Positions 46,210 through 56,913 are shown, numbered from the stretch's first letter. The stretch is 64,000 nt of DNA from Mesorhizobium tianshanense (GCF_007830515.1 NZ_VLKT01000010.1:106834-170833); one strand, 5' to 3'. A program made the numbers and translations. Notes: a model not told the origin generated them from the sequence alone.

Positions 46210-47520
46210 CTACTTTCCCCGCTCGCCGCGCAGCTTCGCCCAATAGTCGAGCCGTTTCCTGATATCGCGTTCGAAGCCGCGCTCGGGCGGATCGTAGAAC
46301 GTGTGGCGGCCCATCTTTTCCGGGAAATAATCCTGGCCTGAAAAAGCGTCGGGCTCGTCGTGGTCATAACGGTAGCCCGCGCCATAGTCTTCTTCTTTCA
46401 TCAGCTTGGTCGGCGCATTGAGGATGTGTTTGGGCGGCAGCAGCGAGCCGAACTCCTTCGCTGCCTGCGTCGCGGCCTTGAATGCGGTGTAGACGGCATT
46501 GGATTTCGGCGCGCTGGCGAGATAGACGGCAGCCTCGGCGAAGGCGAGTTCGCCCTCCGGCGAACCCAGATAATCGTAGGCATCCTTGGCGGCGTTGGCG
46601 ATGACCAGTGCCTGCGGGTCGGCAAGCCCGATGTCCTCCATCGCCATGCGCACCAGCCGGCGGCCGAGATAGAGCGGATCCTCGCCGGCGTCGAACATGC
46701 GGGCGAGATAATAGAGGGCCGCGTCGGGGTCGGAACCGCGCACCGATTTGTGTAGCGCCGAGATCAGATTGTAGTGGCCGTCCTGGCCCTTGTCGTAGAT
46801 CGGAGCGCGACGTTGGACGATGCGCTGCAGGCCCTCGGCGCCGAACACCTCGCCTGACTTGGCGGCGCGCCAGACCTCTTCGGCCAGCGTCAGCGCCGCG
46901 CGGCCATCGCCGTCGCTCATGCGGACGAGCATCGCCCTCGCCTCGTCGTCGAGCGGCAGCGCCCTGCCCTCGGTCTCTTCCGCCCGCGCCAGCAATTGCG
47001 CGATGCTGTCTTCACCGAGCGAATGGAAGACCAGCACGCGGGCGCGGGATAGAAGCGCGGCATTCAGCTCGAAGGATGGGTTCTCGGTGGTTGCGCCAAC
47101 CAGCACGACGGTGCCGTCTTCCATCACAGGCAGAAAACTGTCCTGCTGGGCGCGGTTGAAGCGATGGATCTCGTCAACGAAGAGCAGCGTCTGACGACCA
47201 TTGGAGCGGCGCAGCTTCGCCGCCTCGAACACTTTCTTCAGGTCGGCGACGCCAGAAAACACCGCCGATATCTGTTCGAAGGCAAGGCTGGTTTCGCCGG
47301 CAAGCAGCCGCGCGACCGTGGTCTTGCCCGTTCCGGGCGGCCCCCAGAAGATCATCGAGCCGAGCGAGCCGGAGCCGATCAGCCGCGTCAGTGCGCCGTC
47401 GGGTCCGGTCAGATGCTCCTGGCCAACGACCTCGCCAAGGTTCTTCGGGCGTAGTCGATCGGCCAGCGGCCTGCCGGGCGGCGCCTTTTCCGGTTCGTCG
47501 ACACTGAACAGATCGGCCAT
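46210..47520 (-). CDS. rarA: Replication-associated recombination protein A (AAA+ ATPase)
   Basis: This 436-residue protein of the RarA/Mgs1/WRNIP1 family acts at stalled replication forks. It shows Walker A IFWGPPGTGKTTVARLL near residue 55, Walker B LLFVDEIHRFN, sensor 1 VLVGATTENPSFELN, and the C-terminal tetramerisation region VMAMEDIGLADPQ-like (here VRMAMEDIGLADPQALVIANAAKDAYDYLGSPEGELAFAEAAVYLA). The N-terminal RPLADRLRPKNLGEVVGQ is the normal opening. It lies about 50 bp downstream of the degP-type protease gene and may be co-transcribed. Confidence 0.95.
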   Translation of the reverse strand: MADLFSVDEPEKAPPGRPLADRLRPKNLGEVVGQEHLTGPDGALTRLIGSGSLGSMIFWGPPGTGKTTVARLLAGETSLAFEQISAVFSGVADLKKVFEAAKLRRSNGRQTLLFVDEIHRFNRAQQDSFLPVMEDGTVVLVGATTENPSFELNAALLSRARVLVFHSLGEDSIAQLLARAEETEGRALPLDDEARAMLVRMSDGDGRAALTLAEEVWRAAKSGEVFGAEGLQRIVQRRAPIYDKGQDGHYNLISALHKSVRGSDPDAALYYLARMFDAGEDPLYLGRRLVRMAMEDIGLADPQALVIANAAKDAYDYLGSPEGELAFAEAAVYLASAPKSNAVYTAFKAATQAAKEFGSLLPPKHILNAPTKLMKEEDYGAGYRYDHDEPDAFSGQDYFPEKMGRHTFYDPPERGFERDIRKRLDYWAKLRGERGK

Positions 47521-47571
47521 GCGCTTCTTTTTCGTTGGAGCGCGATCTCGTCCGAAGATCGAGGTTCGAGC

Positions 47572-49059
47572 TCAATACCGCAACACCTGGCGCAGTATCT
47601 GCCCGCCACGCTCGACGGTAAAGCGCCACCAGCGCGTTTCCTGGCTGGCGGCCTCTTCCAGGGTCGCGGCCGTGTCGATGGTCAAACCATTGACCTCGCG
47701 CACGATGTCGCCCGGCTGGAAGCCGAAACCGGCCGCGGGCGAACCGCGATTGATGTCGACCACGGTAACACCTTTGATGTCCGTGCGGATGCCGAGCCGC
47801 TGGGCGAGCCGAGGCGACAGGTCCGCAACCTTGGCACCGGAAAACGGGCTGCGACCGCGCAGCGTTACTTCCGCGAGTTTTGTCCCTTCCGGCGCGCGCT
47901 CCAGCGCGATGTCGAACGTCGATTGCTTGCCCTTGCTCAGGACGGCGAAGCTGGCATTGGTGCCGATCGACAGCGTCGCCATCCGGTAATCCAGCGCCTC
48001 GATACTCTCGACCGGCGTGCCGTTGAGTGACAGCACGACGTCGCCGGCCTTGAGTCCCGCCGTGGCCGCCGGCCCTTTTTCTTCGACGGACGAGACCAGC
48101 GCGCCGGTCGAGGTCTCCATGCCGAGCGATTCGGCGATCTGCGGCGTCACGCGCTCGAATTCGGCGCCGATATAGGGCCGCTCGAAGAAATCGCGCCCGG
48201 CCTTGGCCGCATCGGCAAATGCGCGAACCATGTTGGAGGGAATGGCAAATCCGATGCCGATCGAACCGCCGCTACGGCTGTAGATCGCCGTGTTGATGCC
48301 GACCAGTTGGCCCCCCATGTTGATCAACGCGCCGCCGGAATTACCGGGATTGATCGCGGCATCGGTCTGGATGAAGAAACTAGAGTCGGAAACGCCGATG
48401 TGGCTGCGGGCAACCGCCGAAACGATGCCGCTGGTGGTGGTCTGGCCGACACCGAACGGGTTGCCGATGGCCAGTACCAGGTCGCCGACCTCGAGCGCGT
48501 CGGAATCGCCGATGGCGACGACCGGAAAAGGCTTGTCCGCGGAGATCTTGAGCACAGCGAGGTCAAGCGTCTCGTCCTTGAGCAGCACCTTTGAGTCGAA
48601 TTCACGCCCGTCCGCAGTCGCGACCTTGACCTGGTCGGCGTCCTTGACCACGTGAAAATTGGTGACCACGACGCCTGTCGGATCGACCAGCACACCGGAG
48701 CCGAGCGAGGACTGCGCGCGCGGTTGCGAACGGCCGAAGAACTCTTCGAAGAACGGATCGCCGTCGAACGGCGACCTCATCTTGGCCGTTTGCGAGGCGT
48801 AGACATTGACCACGGCCGGCGCCGTCTCCTTGACCAGCGGCGCGAAGGACAGTTGCACCTCCTCGCGGCCGAATGGCACGCGCTTGTCTGGACCGGAGGT
48901 GGCATTTTCGCCTTCGGCGCCGCGCAGCATGTCGGTCAGCACATCGGACAGACCGGGATCGGCCTTGGTGTCCTGAGCCAGCGCCTGCCTGGCCGCCGGC
49001 ACGAGTGCCAGCGCCATCAAGGCACAGAGTAGAACAAGGGACAGCCGTTTGACGCGCAT
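47572..49059 (-). CDS. DegP/DegQ-type periplasmic serine endoprotease
   Basis: This 495-residue HtrA protease has a signal peptide (LVLLCALMALALVPAARQALAQ), a trypsin-like domain with His in VVTNFHVVKDA, Asp in TLDLAVLKI and Ser in NPGNSGGALINM, and two PDZ domains (about residues 290-390 and 400-490). It degrades or refolds damaged envelope proteins. ATG 49059 has GGAGG 8 bases upstream; the extension to 49104 is unlikely. It sits downstream of the ribosomal cluster terminator and upstream of rarA. Confidence 0.94.
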   Translation of the reverse strand: MRVKRLSLVLLCALMALALVPAARQALAQDTKADPGLSDVLTDMLRGAEGENATSGPDKRVPFGREEVQLSFAPLVKETAPAVVNVYASQTAKMRSPFDGDPFFEEFFGRSQPRAQSSLGSGVLVDPTGVVVTNFHVVKDADQVKVATADGREFDSKVLLKDETLDLAVLKISADKPFPVVAIGDSDALEVGDLVLAIGNPFGVGQTTTSGIVSAVARSHIGVSDSSFFIQTDAAINPGNSGGALINMGGQLVGINTAIYSRSGGSIGIGFAIPSNMVRAFADAAKAGRDFFERPYIGAEFERVTPQIAESLGMETSTGALVSSVEEKGPAATAGLKAGDVVLSLNGTPVESIEALDYRMATLSIGTNASFAVLSKGKQSTFDIALERAPEGTKLAEVTLRGRSPFSGAKVADLSPRLAQRLGIRTDIKGVTVVDINRGSPAAGFGFQPGDIVREVNGLTIDTAATLEEAASQETRWWRFTVERGGQILRQVLRY

Positions 49060-49203
49060 TCCGAATCCTCCAAGTCGGGCGCCATTGTCCCGACGATTGT
49101 GCAAAATGAAAGGCTAAGGCGATGAAATTGAATTATTTTCCCGGAAAGGCATGCGCCGAGCCTGGAAAATCACCGCAAATGCTCCCTGGCGCTGCCGGAA
49201 TGC

Positions 49204-49227
49204 AAAAAGGGGCCCGCGGGCCCCTTT
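49204..49227 (-). terminator. Terminator of the ribosomal alpha operon
   Basis: The fully palindromic AAAGGGGCCCG / CGGGCCCCTTT (49206-49227) runs into T5 on the minus strand, 26 bases past the rplQ stop. It closes the S10-spc-alpha cluster. Confidence 0.9.
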
Positions 49228-49252
49228 GAACTCTTTCAGGAACAGCCGAGCC

Positions 49253-49684
49253 TTATGCGGCCGCGGCTTCCTCGTCGACGCCTTCGGCCTCGATGCGGGC
49301 ACGGTCGCCGGCGCCCTTGGCCGAGGTATCGCGATCGACGAACTCGATGACCGCCATCGCTGCATTGTCACCGTGGCGGAAGCCCGCCTTCATGATGCGC
49401 AGATAGCCGCCATTGCGGGTTGCGTAACGCGGCGCGATGGTGTCGAACAGGCGCCTGACGACGCCTTCATTGCCGATCTGGGCAATCACCTGGCGGCGGG
49501 CATGCAGATCGCCGCGCTTGCCGAGCGTCACCAGCTTCTCGACGATCGGACGCAGATCCTTCGCCTTCGGCAATGTGGTCACGATCTGCTCGTGCTCGAT
49601 GAGCGACACGGCAAGGTTTGCAAACATCGACTTGCGATGGCTTATGCTGCGGGCGAACCGGCGGCCTTTAAATCCGTGGCGCAT
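49253..49684 (-). CDS. rplQ: 50S ribosomal protein L17
   Basis: This 143-residue large-subunit protein opens with [20 protein letters not shown], the L17 signature, and holds the [15 protein letters not shown] block. A C-terminal tail rich in Ala, Glu and Gly extends beyond the core, as usual in alphaproteobacteria. It is the last gene of the cluster, downstream of rpoA. Confidence 0.98.
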   Translation of the reverse strand: MRHGFKGRRFARSISHRKSMFANLAVSLIEHEQIVTTLPKAKDLRPIVEKLVTLGKRGDLHARRQVIAQIGNEGVVRRLFDTIAPRYATRNGGYLRIMKAGFRHGDNAAMAVIEFVDRDTSAKGAGDRARIEAEGVDEEAAAA

Positions 49685-49737
49685 GGCTCTTCTCCTTCAT
49701 TCCGGGTTCAAGAGGCTTAAGCCTCAGTTGGTTAGCC

Positions 49738-49797
49738 GCATGATCTTATCCGAAAAGTCTGCAACTTTTTGCTGCGCTGACCCTCGGTTCGGGATCA
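49738..49797. repeat. Partial intergenic palindrome, GCATGATC family
   Basis: GCATGATC, then CCGAAAAG and CTTTTTG around a short loop, with GGGATCA at the far end. It resembles the dispersed GCATGATC..CCGAAAA..TTTTGGGATCATGC repeats of rhizobia but is degenerate. It fills the rplQ-rpoA gap. Confidence 0.5.
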
Positions 49798-49800
49798 AAC

Positions 49801-50811
49801 TTAGTATTGATCTTCGTAACGCTTGGCGAGGTCTTCGATGTTTTCCGGCGGCCAATCCGGCACTTCCATACCGAGGTGCAGGCCCATCGCCGCCAGGACT
49901 TCCTTGATCTCGTTCAGCGACTTGCGGCCGAAGTTCGGGGTGCGCAGCATCTCGGCTTCGGTCTTCTGGATCAGATCGCCGATATAGACGATGTTGTCGT
50001 TCTTCAGGCAGTTGGCCGAACGCACCGAAAGCTCGAGCTCGTCGACCTTCTTGAGCAGCGCCGGGTTGAAGGCGAGCTCGGTCACCTGCTCGGCCGCGAC
50101 TTCCTTCTGCGGCTCGTCGAAATTGACGAACAGGCCAAGCTGGTCCTGTAGGATGCGAGCGGCGAAAGCCACCGCGTCCTCGCCGGAGATCGAACCGTCG
50201 GTGTCGATCGTCATGGTCAGCTTGTCATAGTCGAGGACCTGGCCCTCTCGGGTGTTCTCGACCTTGTAGGAAACCTTCTTGACCGGCGAGTAGAGGCTGT
50301 CGACCGGGATAAGGCCGATCGGCGCGTCCTCGGCGCGATTGCGCTCGGCCGGCACGTAGCCCTTGCCGGTATCGACGGTGAACTCCATGCGGATCTCAGC
50401 GCCTTCGTCCAGCGTGCAGATGACGTGGTCGGGGTTGAGGATCTCGACGTCGCCTACCGTCTGGATGTCGCCGGCGAGAACGGCGCCCGGGCCCTGCTTG
50501 CGCACGACCATACGCTTGGGGCCGTCGCCTTCCATGCGGATGGCGATTTCCTTGATGTTCAAGACGATGTCAGTCACGTCCTCGCGCACACCGGCGATGG
50601 ACGAGAATTCATGCAGAACGCCGTCGATCTGCACGGCGGTCACAGCCGCGCCACGCAGCGAAGACAGAAGCACGCGACGCAGCGCGTTGCCGAGGGTGAG
50701 ACCAAAACCGCGCTCGAGCGGCTCGGCAACCAGCGTGGTCAGCGTCTTCTTCTTCGACGAGAACTCGATCTTGTTCGGCTTGATCAGTTCCTGCCAATTT
50801 TTCTGGATCAT
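49801..50811 (-). CDS. rpoA: DNA-directed RNA polymerase alpha subunit
   Basis: This 336-residue subunit nucleates core polymerase assembly. The N-terminal dimerisation domain (about 1-235) has [23 protein letters not shown]; the C-terminal domain (about 255-320) has [22 protein letters not shown] and the helix [15 protein letters not shown] that contacts DNA and activators. ATG 50811 gives the normal N-terminus ([12 protein letters not shown]). It lies between rpsK and rplQ. Confidence 0.99.
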   Translation of the reverse strand: MIQKNWQELIKPNKIEFSSKKKTLTTLVAEPLERGFGLTLGNALRRVLLSSLRGAAVTAVQIDGVLHEFSSIAGVREDVTDIVLNIKEIAIRMEGDGPKRMVVRKQGPGAVLAGDIQTVGDVEILNPDHVICTLDEGAEIRMEFTVDTGKGYVPAERNRAEDAPIGLIPVDSLYSPVKKVSYKVENTREGQVLDYDKLTMTIDTDGSISGEDAVAFAARILQDQLGLFVNFDEPQKEVAAEQVTELAFNPALLKKVDELELSVRSANCLKNDNIVYIGDLIQKTEAEMLRTPNFGRKSLNEIKEVLAAMGLHLGMEVPDWPPENIEDLAKRYEDQY

Positions 50812-50912
50812 GATGCTTTCCTTCCGTTGACCCGCCACCATCCAATCGCGGCGGGCGACCTGGAATGCCGCGGAGGAACGCTGCTGGCGTTCGCGCGGCG
50901 TTCGGTAATTTT

Positions 50913-51302
50913 TTAGACCCGGCGCTTCTTGCGCGGGCGGCAGCCATTGTGCGGGATCGGCGTCACATCACGGATCGAGGTGATGGTGAAGCCGGCCGCC
51001 TGCAGCGCGCGCAGCGCCGATTCACGACCGGAGCCGGGTCCGCAGACCTCGACCTCGAGCATGCGCATGCCATGTTCCTGAGCCTTCTTAGCAACGTCCT
51101 CGGCAGCCATCTGGGCAGCAAACGGAGTCGACTTGCGAGACCCCTTGAAGCCCTGGGCTCCCGCCGACGACCAGGCAATCGAATTGCCCTGCGCGTCGGT
51201 GATGGTGATCATCGTGTTGTTGAAGGTCGAATTGACGTGGGCAACGCCCGACGAGATATTCTTGCGTTCGCGACGGCGAACACGAGTGGCTTCCTTGGCC
51301 AT
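50913..51302 (-). CDS. rpsK: 30S ribosomal protein S11
   Basis: This 129-residue protein of the small-subunit platform shows the S11 core [17 protein letters not shown] and [20 protein letters not shown] and the C-terminal [18 protein letters not shown]. It lies between rpsM and rpoA in the alpha operon and is preceded by an unusual repeat tract. Confidence 0.99.
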   Translation of the reverse strand: MAKEATRVRRRERKNISSGVAHVNSTFNNTMITITDAQGNSIAWSSAGAQGFKGSRKSTPFAAQMAAEDVAKKAQEHGMRMLEVEVCGPGSGRESALRALQAAGFTITSIRDVTPIPHNGCRPRKKRRV

Positions 51303-51360
51303 GATGGTCCTTTCAGTTGATCTCTACACCGCCGTAATGCCAGCGGCTCCACCAGCAAAA

Positions 51361-51426
51361 GCGAATAGTGAGTGGCGAATAGTGAGTGGAACCCTATTCG
51401 CTAGGAACTAATCGCTATTCGCTCAC
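51361..51426. repeat. GAATAGTGAG direct and inverted repeats between rpsM and rpsK
   Basis: GCGAATAGTGAGTG occurs twice in tandem from 51361; inverted copies (CTATTCGCTAGG and CGCTATTCGCTCAC) follow, reaching the rpsM stop codon. The tract is AT-richer than its surroundings and can fold into alternative hairpins. Confidence 0.8.
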
Positions 51427-51795
51427 TTACTTCTTCTTGCCGGCGATCGACTTGGCCGGGCCCTTGCGGGTGCGCGCATTGGTATGCGTGCGCTGGCCGC
51501 GAACCGGCAGCGAGCGGCGATGACGCAGGCCGCGATAGCAGCCAAGGTCCATGAGCCGCTTGATGTTCATCGAGACTTCGCGGCGCAGATCGCCCTCGAC
51601 CTGATAGTCGCGGTCGATCGTCTCGCGGATCTGCAGCACTTCCGCGTCGGTCAGCTGGTTGACGCGGCGCTCGGCCGGGATGCCGACCTTGTCGACGATC
51701 TCCTGGGCGAAGCTCTTGCCAATGCCGTGAATGTACTGAAGCGCAATGACGACGCGCTTGTTGGTCGGAATATTAACGCCGGCTATACGAGCCAT
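51427..51795 (-). CDS. rpsM: 30S ribosomal protein S13
   Basis: This 122-residue protein of the small-subunit head shows [19 protein letters not shown] at the start, [20 protein letters not shown] in the middle and the [14 protein letters not shown] tail. I began it at ATG 51795; the longer in-frame opening to 51927 has no family match. It follows adk by about 190 bp and starts the alpha operon. Confidence 0.99.
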   Translation of the reverse strand: MARIAGVNIPTNKRVVIALQYIHGIGKSFAQEIVDKVGIPAERRVNQLTDAEVLQIRETIDRDYQVEGDLRREVSMNIKRLMDLGCYRGLRHRRSLPVRGQRTHTNARTRKGPAKSIAGKKK

Positions 51796-51986
51796 GTTCT
51801 TCTCTTCTCCATATGGGCCGGACAAGCCGGCGCTATCAAAGTTGCCCCGCGTCCGGTGGAGGCCGGCCCATGCGGGAGTTTCCAGTTCAAAGCGGCTGCC
51901 TTGCCCTTGCGGGCAAGCAAGCCTCATGCCTGATAGGAAGACGGGCCGCCATACCCCAGCGAACCGCTCCAGTCAAGCGCAATCGT

Positions 51987-52607
51987 CTATTTTCCGTACG
52001 CAGACCCTTGGGCCGCCCCTTGGGTCGCGGCCGTGAGCACCAATTCGATCTGTTGCGTCACCGCATCGATGTCGGCCATGCCATCGACACCTCTCAGCTT
52101 GCCCTTGGCATAATAGTAGCCGATCAGCGGCGAGGTTTTCTTGTAGTACTCCCTCAGGCGCTCTTCGAACACCGCCGGATTGTCGTCTTTGCGCACCGGC
52201 AGGCCCGCGGCCTTGGTCTCTTCGGCGCGCTTGACGATTCGACCAACGAGAGCCTTGTCGTCGACGACAAGTTCGATGACAGCATCGAGGTTCAGGCCGC
52301 GATCCGAGAGCATTGATTCAACCGCGTCCGCTTGCACCAGGGTACGCGGGTATCCGTCAAGGATGAAACCCTTTGCGCAATCGGGCTGATCGATACGCTC
52401 GGCCACGATGGCATTGACGATGGCGTCGGAGACCAGTTCACCGGCGTCCATCACCGCCTTGGCGCGCTTGCCGACTTCGGTGCCGGCCCGGACGGCAGCG
52501 CGCAGCATATCGCCCGTGGAGAGTTGGGGTATGCCGTGTTTTTCTACCAGTCTTTGTGCTTGCGTCCCCTTGCCCGCCCCTGGCGGCCCAAGCAATATCA
52601 ACCTCAT
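51987..52607 (-). CDS. adk: Adenylate kinase
   Basis: This 206-residue enzyme equilibrates ATP, ADP and AMP. The P-loop is [10 protein letters not shown] at residues 7-16, followed by the AMP-binding [10 protein letters not shown] and [14 protein letters not shown]. The LID region near residue 125 is short and lacks zinc-binding Cys, the short-LID form usual in alphaproteobacteria. Its ATG overlaps the secY stop as ATGA, so it is translationally coupled. Confidence 0.98.
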   Translation of the reverse strand: MRLILLGPPGAGKGTQAQRLVEKHGIPQLSTGDMLRAAVRAGTEVGKRAKAVMDAGELVSDAIVNAIVAERIDQPDCAKGFILDGYPRTLVQADAVESMLSDRGLNLDAVIELVVDDKALVGRIVKRAEETKAAGLPVRKDDNPAVFEERLREYYKKTSPLIGYYYAKGKLRGVDGMADIDAVTQQIELVLTAATQGAAQGSAYGK

Positions 52608-53944
52608 CTGGCCTTCTTCCCCCCGCGCAACTTCGACTTCTTGATCAGGCCCTCATACTGGTGCGCGATCAGGTGACCCTGAATCTGCGCCACCGTATCG
52701 AGCGTTACACTGACCACGATCAGAAGCGATGTGCCACCGAGGTAGAACGGTACGCCAGTCGCTGAAATCAGGAATTCGGGCAGCAGACACACCAGCACCA
52801 GATAGATGGCGCCGACGACGGTGATGCGGGTGAGGACATAGTCGATGTAATCGGCGGTGCGCTCGCCCGGACGGTAGCCCGGAATGAAACCCGAATGCTT
52901 CTTGAGCTGGTCGGCGGTGTCCTTCGGGTTGAAGACGATCGCCGTGTAGAAGAAGGCGAAAAACACGATCATCGCCGCGTAGAACGCCATGTACAGCGGC
53001 TGGCCATGGCCGAGCGCGGCCAGGACAGTGCTGGCCCAGGCAGGCATGTTGGTGGTCTGCGAGAAGCCGGCGACCGTCGCCGGCAACAACAGCAGCGAAG
53101 AGGCGAAGATCGGCGGAATGACGCCGGCGGTGTTGAGCTTGAGCGGCAGGTGCGACGTGTCGCCCTGGAACATGCGATTGCCGACTTGGCGCTTCGGATA
53201 CTGGATCAGCAAGCGACGCTGGGCGCGCTCGAAGAACACGATCAGCGCGATGACGACAACGGCCAGAACGATGATCGCCAGGATCAAGCCGGTCGACAGC
53301 GCGCCGGTGCGGCCAAGTTCCAGCGTACCGGAGATGGCTTGCGGCAGGCCGGCGACGATGCCGGAAAAGATGATCAGCGAAATGCCGTTGCCGATGCCGC
53401 GGGCGGTGATCTGCTCGCCGAGCCACATCAGGAACATGGTGCCGCCGACCAGCGTGATGACGGTCGAGATGCGGAAGAACATGCCGGGATCGCTGACAAT
53501 GCCGTTGCCGCCTTCCAATCCGACCGAGATGCCGTAGGCCTGGACCAGCGCCAAAAGCACGGTGCCGTAGCGCGTGTACTGGTTGATGACCTTGCGGCCC
53601 TGCTCGCCTTCCTTCTTCAGCGCTTCCAGGGACGGGATGACCGACGTCATCAGCTGCATGATGATGGAGGCGGAGATATAGGGCATGATGCCGAGGGCAA
53701 AGATCGCCATGCGCTCCACGGCGCCGCCGGCGAACATGTTGAACATGCCAAGCACGCCCTTGCTCTGCGACGAGAAGGCCTGGGCGAAAGCGTCGGGATT
53801 GATGCCGGGCAGCGGGATATAGGTGCCGAGGCGATAGACGAGCAGCGCGCCGATGGTGAACCAGATGCGCTTTTTCAGATCCTCCGCCTTGGCGAAGGCC
53901 GAGAAATTCAGATTCGAGGCTAGTTGTTCAGCAGCCGAAGCCAT
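52604..53944 (-). CDS. secY: Preprotein translocase subunit SecY
   Basis: This 446-residue channel of the Sec translocon has ten transmembrane helices. The plug and lateral-gate region begins with [17 protein letters not shown], and cytoplasmic loop C5 carries the SecA/ribosome contact region ([17 protein letters not shown]). It is the last gene of the spc operon before adk, 192 bp downstream of rplO. Confidence 0.98.
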   Translation of the reverse strand: MASAAEQLASNLNFSAFAKAEDLKKRIWFTIGALLVYRLGTYIPLPGINPDAFAQAFSSQSKGVLGMFNMFAGGAVERMAIFALGIMPYISASIIMQLMTSVIPSLEALKKEGEQGRKVINQYTRYGTVLLALVQAYGISVGLEGGNGIVSDPGMFFRISTVITLVGGTMFLMWLGEQITARGIGNGISLIIFSGIVAGLPQAISGTLELGRTGALSTGLILAIIVLAVVVIALIVFFERAQRRLLIQYPKRQVGNRMFQGDTSHLPLKLNTAGVIPPIFASSLLLLPATVAGFSQTTNMPAWASTVLAALGHGQPLYMAFYAAMIVFFAFFYTAIVFNPKDTADQLKKHSGFIPGYRPGERTADYIDYVLTRITVVGAIYLVLVCLLPEFLISATGVPFYLGGTSLLIVVSVTLDTVAQIQGHLIAHQYEGLIKKSKLRGGKKAR

Positions 53945-54040
53945 GCCTGATTCTCCGCTTGGTCACGCTCGATGGCCCGCAGCTCAGGCGGCGCGTGTCA
54001 CCGAAGCTCACGAGATAAGCTCCGGACTGCAAACATGCAA

Positions 54041-54126
54041 GCGGCCGCGTTGACGCGGCCGCCATATTGGTCGGATCAAAGCGCAGTCGAAAGCGAAACG
54101 GTGCCCACTTTTTGCCGATCGCGCTT
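54041..54126. repeat. Hairpin and palindrome in the rplO-secY gap
   Basis: A perfect palindrome GCGGCCGCGT TG ACGCGGCCGC is at 54041-54062, followed by an interrupted stem AAGCGC / GCGCTT (54079-54126) containing GTGCCCACTTTTTG, a motif of dispersed rhizobial repeats. It could attenuate or stabilise the mRNA between rplO and secY. Confidence 0.65.
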
Positions 54127-54136
54127 CAAATCGACG

Positions 54137-54610
54137 TTACTCGGCGACTGCCTTTTCCGGCAGCTTCACCGAACCGCCGGCCTTTTCGATCTTCTCGATG
54201 GCAGCCTTGGAGGCGCCGGCCACGTCGAACGCGAGCTTCGACTTGATGTCGCCGTCGGAGAGGATGCGCACGCCGTCCTTGACGCGGCGGATGACACCGG
54301 CAGCAACCAGCGCTTCGGCCGTCACTGTCGTCTTGGCGTCGAGCTTCTTGGCGTCGAGCGCGGCCTGGATGCGGGCCAGCGACACAACGGTAAAGCTCTT
54401 GGCGAAGATGTTGTTGAAGCCACGCTTCGGCAGGCGCCGGTAGAGCGGCATCTGGCCGCCCTCGAAGCCGTTGACGGCGACGCCTGAGCGCGCCTTCTGG
54501 CCCTTGACGCCGCGACCGGCGGTCTTGCCCGAGCCGGAACCGATGCCGCGGCCGAGACGCTTCTTGGAATGCGTCGCGCCGTCCTTGTCACGCAGATCGT
54601 TGAGTTTCAT
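54137..54610 (-). CDS. rplO: 50S ribosomal protein L15
   Basis: This 157-residue protein begins [21 protein letters not shown] and has the Gly-rich [20 protein letters not shown] tract and [17 protein letters not shown], all L15 signatures. It lies between rpmD and secY in the spc operon. Confidence 0.99.
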   Translation of the reverse strand: MKLNDLRDKDGATHSKKRLGRGIGSGSGKTAGRGVKGQKARSGVAVNGFEGGQMPLYRRLPKRGFNNIFAKSFTVVSLARIQAALDAKKLDAKTTVTAEALVAAGVIRRVKDGVRILSDGDIKSKLAFDVAGASKAAIEKIEKAGGSVKLPEKAVAE

Positions 54611-54632
54611 CTGGGTTCTCCTGCGCTCTGGT

Positions 54633-54830
54633 TCAGCCCTCGTCCACGACGCGGACGAGATGCTGGACGGCAGCGATCATGCCGCGCACGGAGGGCGTAT
54701 CCTCCAGCGTGCGCTGCTTGTGCATCTTGTTGAGGCCGAGGCCGACCAGTGTCGCGCGCTGCTCCTTCGGCCTGCGGATCGGCGAACCGATCTGCTCAAC
54801 GGTGATGGTCTTGGTTGCTTTCTTGGCCAT
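54633..54830 (-). CDS. rpmD: 50S ribosomal protein L30
   Basis: This 65-residue protein has [29 protein letters not shown], the L30 core. ATG 54830 is chosen over one two codons earlier because it gives the standard start. It lies between rpsE and rplO. Confidence 0.98.
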   Translation of the reverse strand: MAKKATKTITVEQIGSPIRRPKEQRATLVGLGLNKMHKQRTLEDTPSVRGMIAAVQHLVRVVDEG

Positions 54831-54855
54831 GGTCAAAATCCCTGGTCAGATCAGA

Positions 54856-55419
54856 CTATTCTTCGGCCGCGACGGCGGTGCCGCGGCGGGCCTGAAGGGT
54901 CGAGTACTTGATGCCGCGCGCGGCAGCCACATCCTTGGGATGCATCTGGCTCTTCAGCGCGTCGAAGGTGGCGCGAACCATGTTGTACGGGTTCGACGAA
55001 CCCATCGACTTGGCCACCACGTCATGCATGCCGAGCGTCTCGAAGACGGCGCGCATCGGGCCGCCGGCGATGATGCCGGTACCCTGCTTGGCGGCGCGCA
55101 GCAGAACGCGTCCGGCGCCCCAGCGTCCCTCGACGTCGTGATGCAGCGTGCGGCCCGAGCGCAGCGGCACGAAGATCATGTCGCGCTTGGCCGATTCGGT
55201 CGCCTTGCGGATCGCCTCAGGCACTTCGCGCGCCTTGCCGTGACCGAAGCCGACGCGGCCCTTCTGGTCGCCGACGACGACGAGTGCCGCAAAGCCGAAG
55301 CGCCGGCCGCCCTTGACGACCTTTGCGACGCGGTTGATGTGGACGAGCTTGTCGACAATGCCGTCGTCGCGCTCTTCGCGATCACGGCCGCGGCCGCCAT
55401 CCCTACGTTCCTGTGCCAT
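54856..55419 (-). CDS. rpsE: 30S ribosomal protein S5
   Basis: This 187-residue protein has an Arg/Asp/Glu-rich N-terminal extension (about 30 residues) ahead of the S5 core: [18 protein letters not shown] and [17 protein letters not shown], then [14 protein letters not shown]. It contributes to decoding accuracy. ATG 55419 is preferred to 55449. It lies between rplR and rpmD. Confidence 0.99.
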   Translation of the reverse strand: MAQERRDGGRGRDREERDDGIVDKLVHINRVAKVVKGGRRFGFAALVVVGDQKGRVGFGHGKAREVPEAIRKATESAKRDMIFVPLRSGRTLHHDVEGRWGAGRVLLRAAKQGTGIIAGGPMRAVFETLGMHDVVAKSMGSSNPYNMVRATFDALKSQMHPKDVAAARGIKYSTLQARRGTAVAAEE

Positions 55420-55494
55420 ATCCTGTTCCTTGTTTTTTTCCGGAAGCACGGTTGATGATGATATCCGGCACCTCTGCGGGTTGCCGGGGCGGAA

Positions 55495-55854
55495 TTAGAA
55501 GCTCAGGCCGCCTTCACGGGCAGCCTCGGCCAGCGCCTTGACGCGGCCGTGATAGATGTACGGTCCCCGGTCGAAGACGACTTCCTTGACGCCAGCCTTC
55601 GAGGCGCGCTCGGCAATCAGCTTGCCGATTGCCACGGCAGCGGCTGTGTCGGCACCTGTCTTGAGCGAACCCTTGAGATCCTTCTCCAACGTCGAAGCGG
55701 CAGCAATGGTGTGGCCCTTGGCGTCGTCGATGAGCTGGACGTAGATGTTCTTCGACGTGCGGTGGACCGACAGGCGCGGACGCTCGCCCGCGACCTTCTT
55801 GATCTGGCGACGGACGCGCTGGGCGCGGCGTTGTGTGGATTCTTTCGAGCCCAT
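55495..55854 (-). CDS. rplR: 50S ribosomal protein L18
   Basis: This 119-residue 5S-rRNA-binding protein has [20 protein letters not shown] and the C-terminal [24 protein letters not shown], the family end. It lies between rplF and rpsE. Confidence 0.99.
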   Translation of the reverse strand: MGSKESTQRRAQRVRRQIKKVAGERPRLSVHRTSKNIYVQLIDDAKGHTIAAASTLEKDLKGSLKTGADTAAAVAIGKLIAERASKAGVKEVVFDRGPYIYHGRVKALAEAAREGGLSF

Positions 55855-55939
55855 GATATCAGTTCCTTGCCTTCAAAAAACGGGGGCAACCCTGTGCGGT
55901 AGGACAAGCCTCCCGCGGCCGCTCCCCGCGGCGTTGAAA

Positions 55940-56473
55940 TTACTTCTTCTTGCCTTCCTTGCGGACGATCTTCTCGCCAGCGTAGCGGACGCCCTTGCCC
56001 TTGTACGGCTCGGGACCGCGATATTCGCGGATCTCGGCGGCAACCTGGCCGACCTTCTGCTTGTCGATGCCGGTCACGGTGATTTCCGTCGGCTTCGGCA
56101 CGGTGATCGTGATGTCCTGCGGCGTTTCGTAGACGACGTCATGGCTGAAGCCGAGCGCCAGCTGCAGGTTCTTGCCCTGCATGGCGGCGCGATAGCCGAC
56201 GCCGGTGATCTCGAGCTTCTTTTCGAAACCGTCCTTGACGCCTTGCAGGATGTTGACGATCTGCGTGCGCGACATGCCCCATTTGGAGCGGGCGGTCTTG
56301 GTCTGGTCGCGCGGCTGGACAGCGATCTCACTGCCCTCCATCTTGACCAGAACTTCGTCGTTCACCACGAACTTCAGCTCACCCTTGGGGCCCTTCGCCG
56401 TCACGGTCTGGCCGTCGACGGTCGCGGTCACGCCTTGCGGCAGCGAAACGGGTTTCTTTCCAATACGAGACAT
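55940..56473 (-). CDS. rplF: 50S ribosomal protein L6
   Basis: This 177-residue protein shows two L6 repeats. [19 protein letters not shown] opens it and the signature [14 protein letters not shown], near the C-terminus, closes it. It lies between rpsH and rplR. Confidence 0.99.
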   Translation of the reverse strand: MSRIGKKPVSLPQGVTATVDGQTVTAKGPKGELKFVVNDEVLVKMEGSEIAVQPRDQTKTARSKWGMSRTQIVNILQGVKDGFEKKLEITGVGYRAAMQGKNLQLALGFSHDVVYETPQDITITVPKPTEITVTGIDKQKVGQVAAEIREYRGPEPYKGKGVRYAGEKIVRKEGKKK

Positions 56474-56514
56474 TTTGTTGTCCTCGTCACTTCTCTTGTT
56501 TCAGGTCAGCCAAA

Positions 56515-56913
56515 TCAGAAGATCTGGCAGAGGATTTCCCCGCCGACATTCTGTTCACGCGCTTCGTGGTCGGCCATCACGCCCTTCGGCGTCGAAAGAA
56601 TGGCGATGCCGAGGCCGTTGGCGACGTGCGGGATCGACTTCGCCGAAACATACACGCGGCGGCCCGGCTTCGAGACGCGGGCGATTTCGCGCACGACCGG
56701 CGCACCGTCGAAATACTTCAGCTCGATTTCGATTTCGGACTTGCCGTTGTCGAAGTCGGTCTGGCTGTAGTCGCGGATATAGCCTTCCGCCTTCAGCACG
56801 TCGAGGACGCGGGCACGTAGGCGCGAGGCCGGCGTGGAAACGCTCGACTTCTTGCGGCCATATGCGTTGCGGATGCGGGTCAGCATATCGCCGAGAGGAT
56901 CGCTCAATGACAT
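56515..56913 (-). CDS. rpsH: 30S ribosomal protein S8
   Basis: This 132-residue 16S-rRNA-binding protein opens with [17 protein letters not shown] and has the C-terminal [20 protein letters not shown] signature. In other bacteria S8 represses the spc operon; I cannot see the mRNA target here by eye. It lies between rpsN and rplF. Confidence 0.99.
   Translation of the reverse strand: MSLSDPLGDMLTRIRNAYGRKKSSVSTPASRLRARVLDVLKAEGYIRDYSQTDFDNGKSEIEIELKYFDGAPVVREIARVSKPGRRVYVSAKSIPHVANGLGIAILSTPKGVMADHEAREQNVGGEILCQIF

Noticed and set aside
46034..46246. A plus-strand small gene between the GAF-Fis regulator and rarA
   Set aside because: The 70-codon frame overlaps the ends of both neighbours, lacks a ribosome-binding site and shows no recognisable product.
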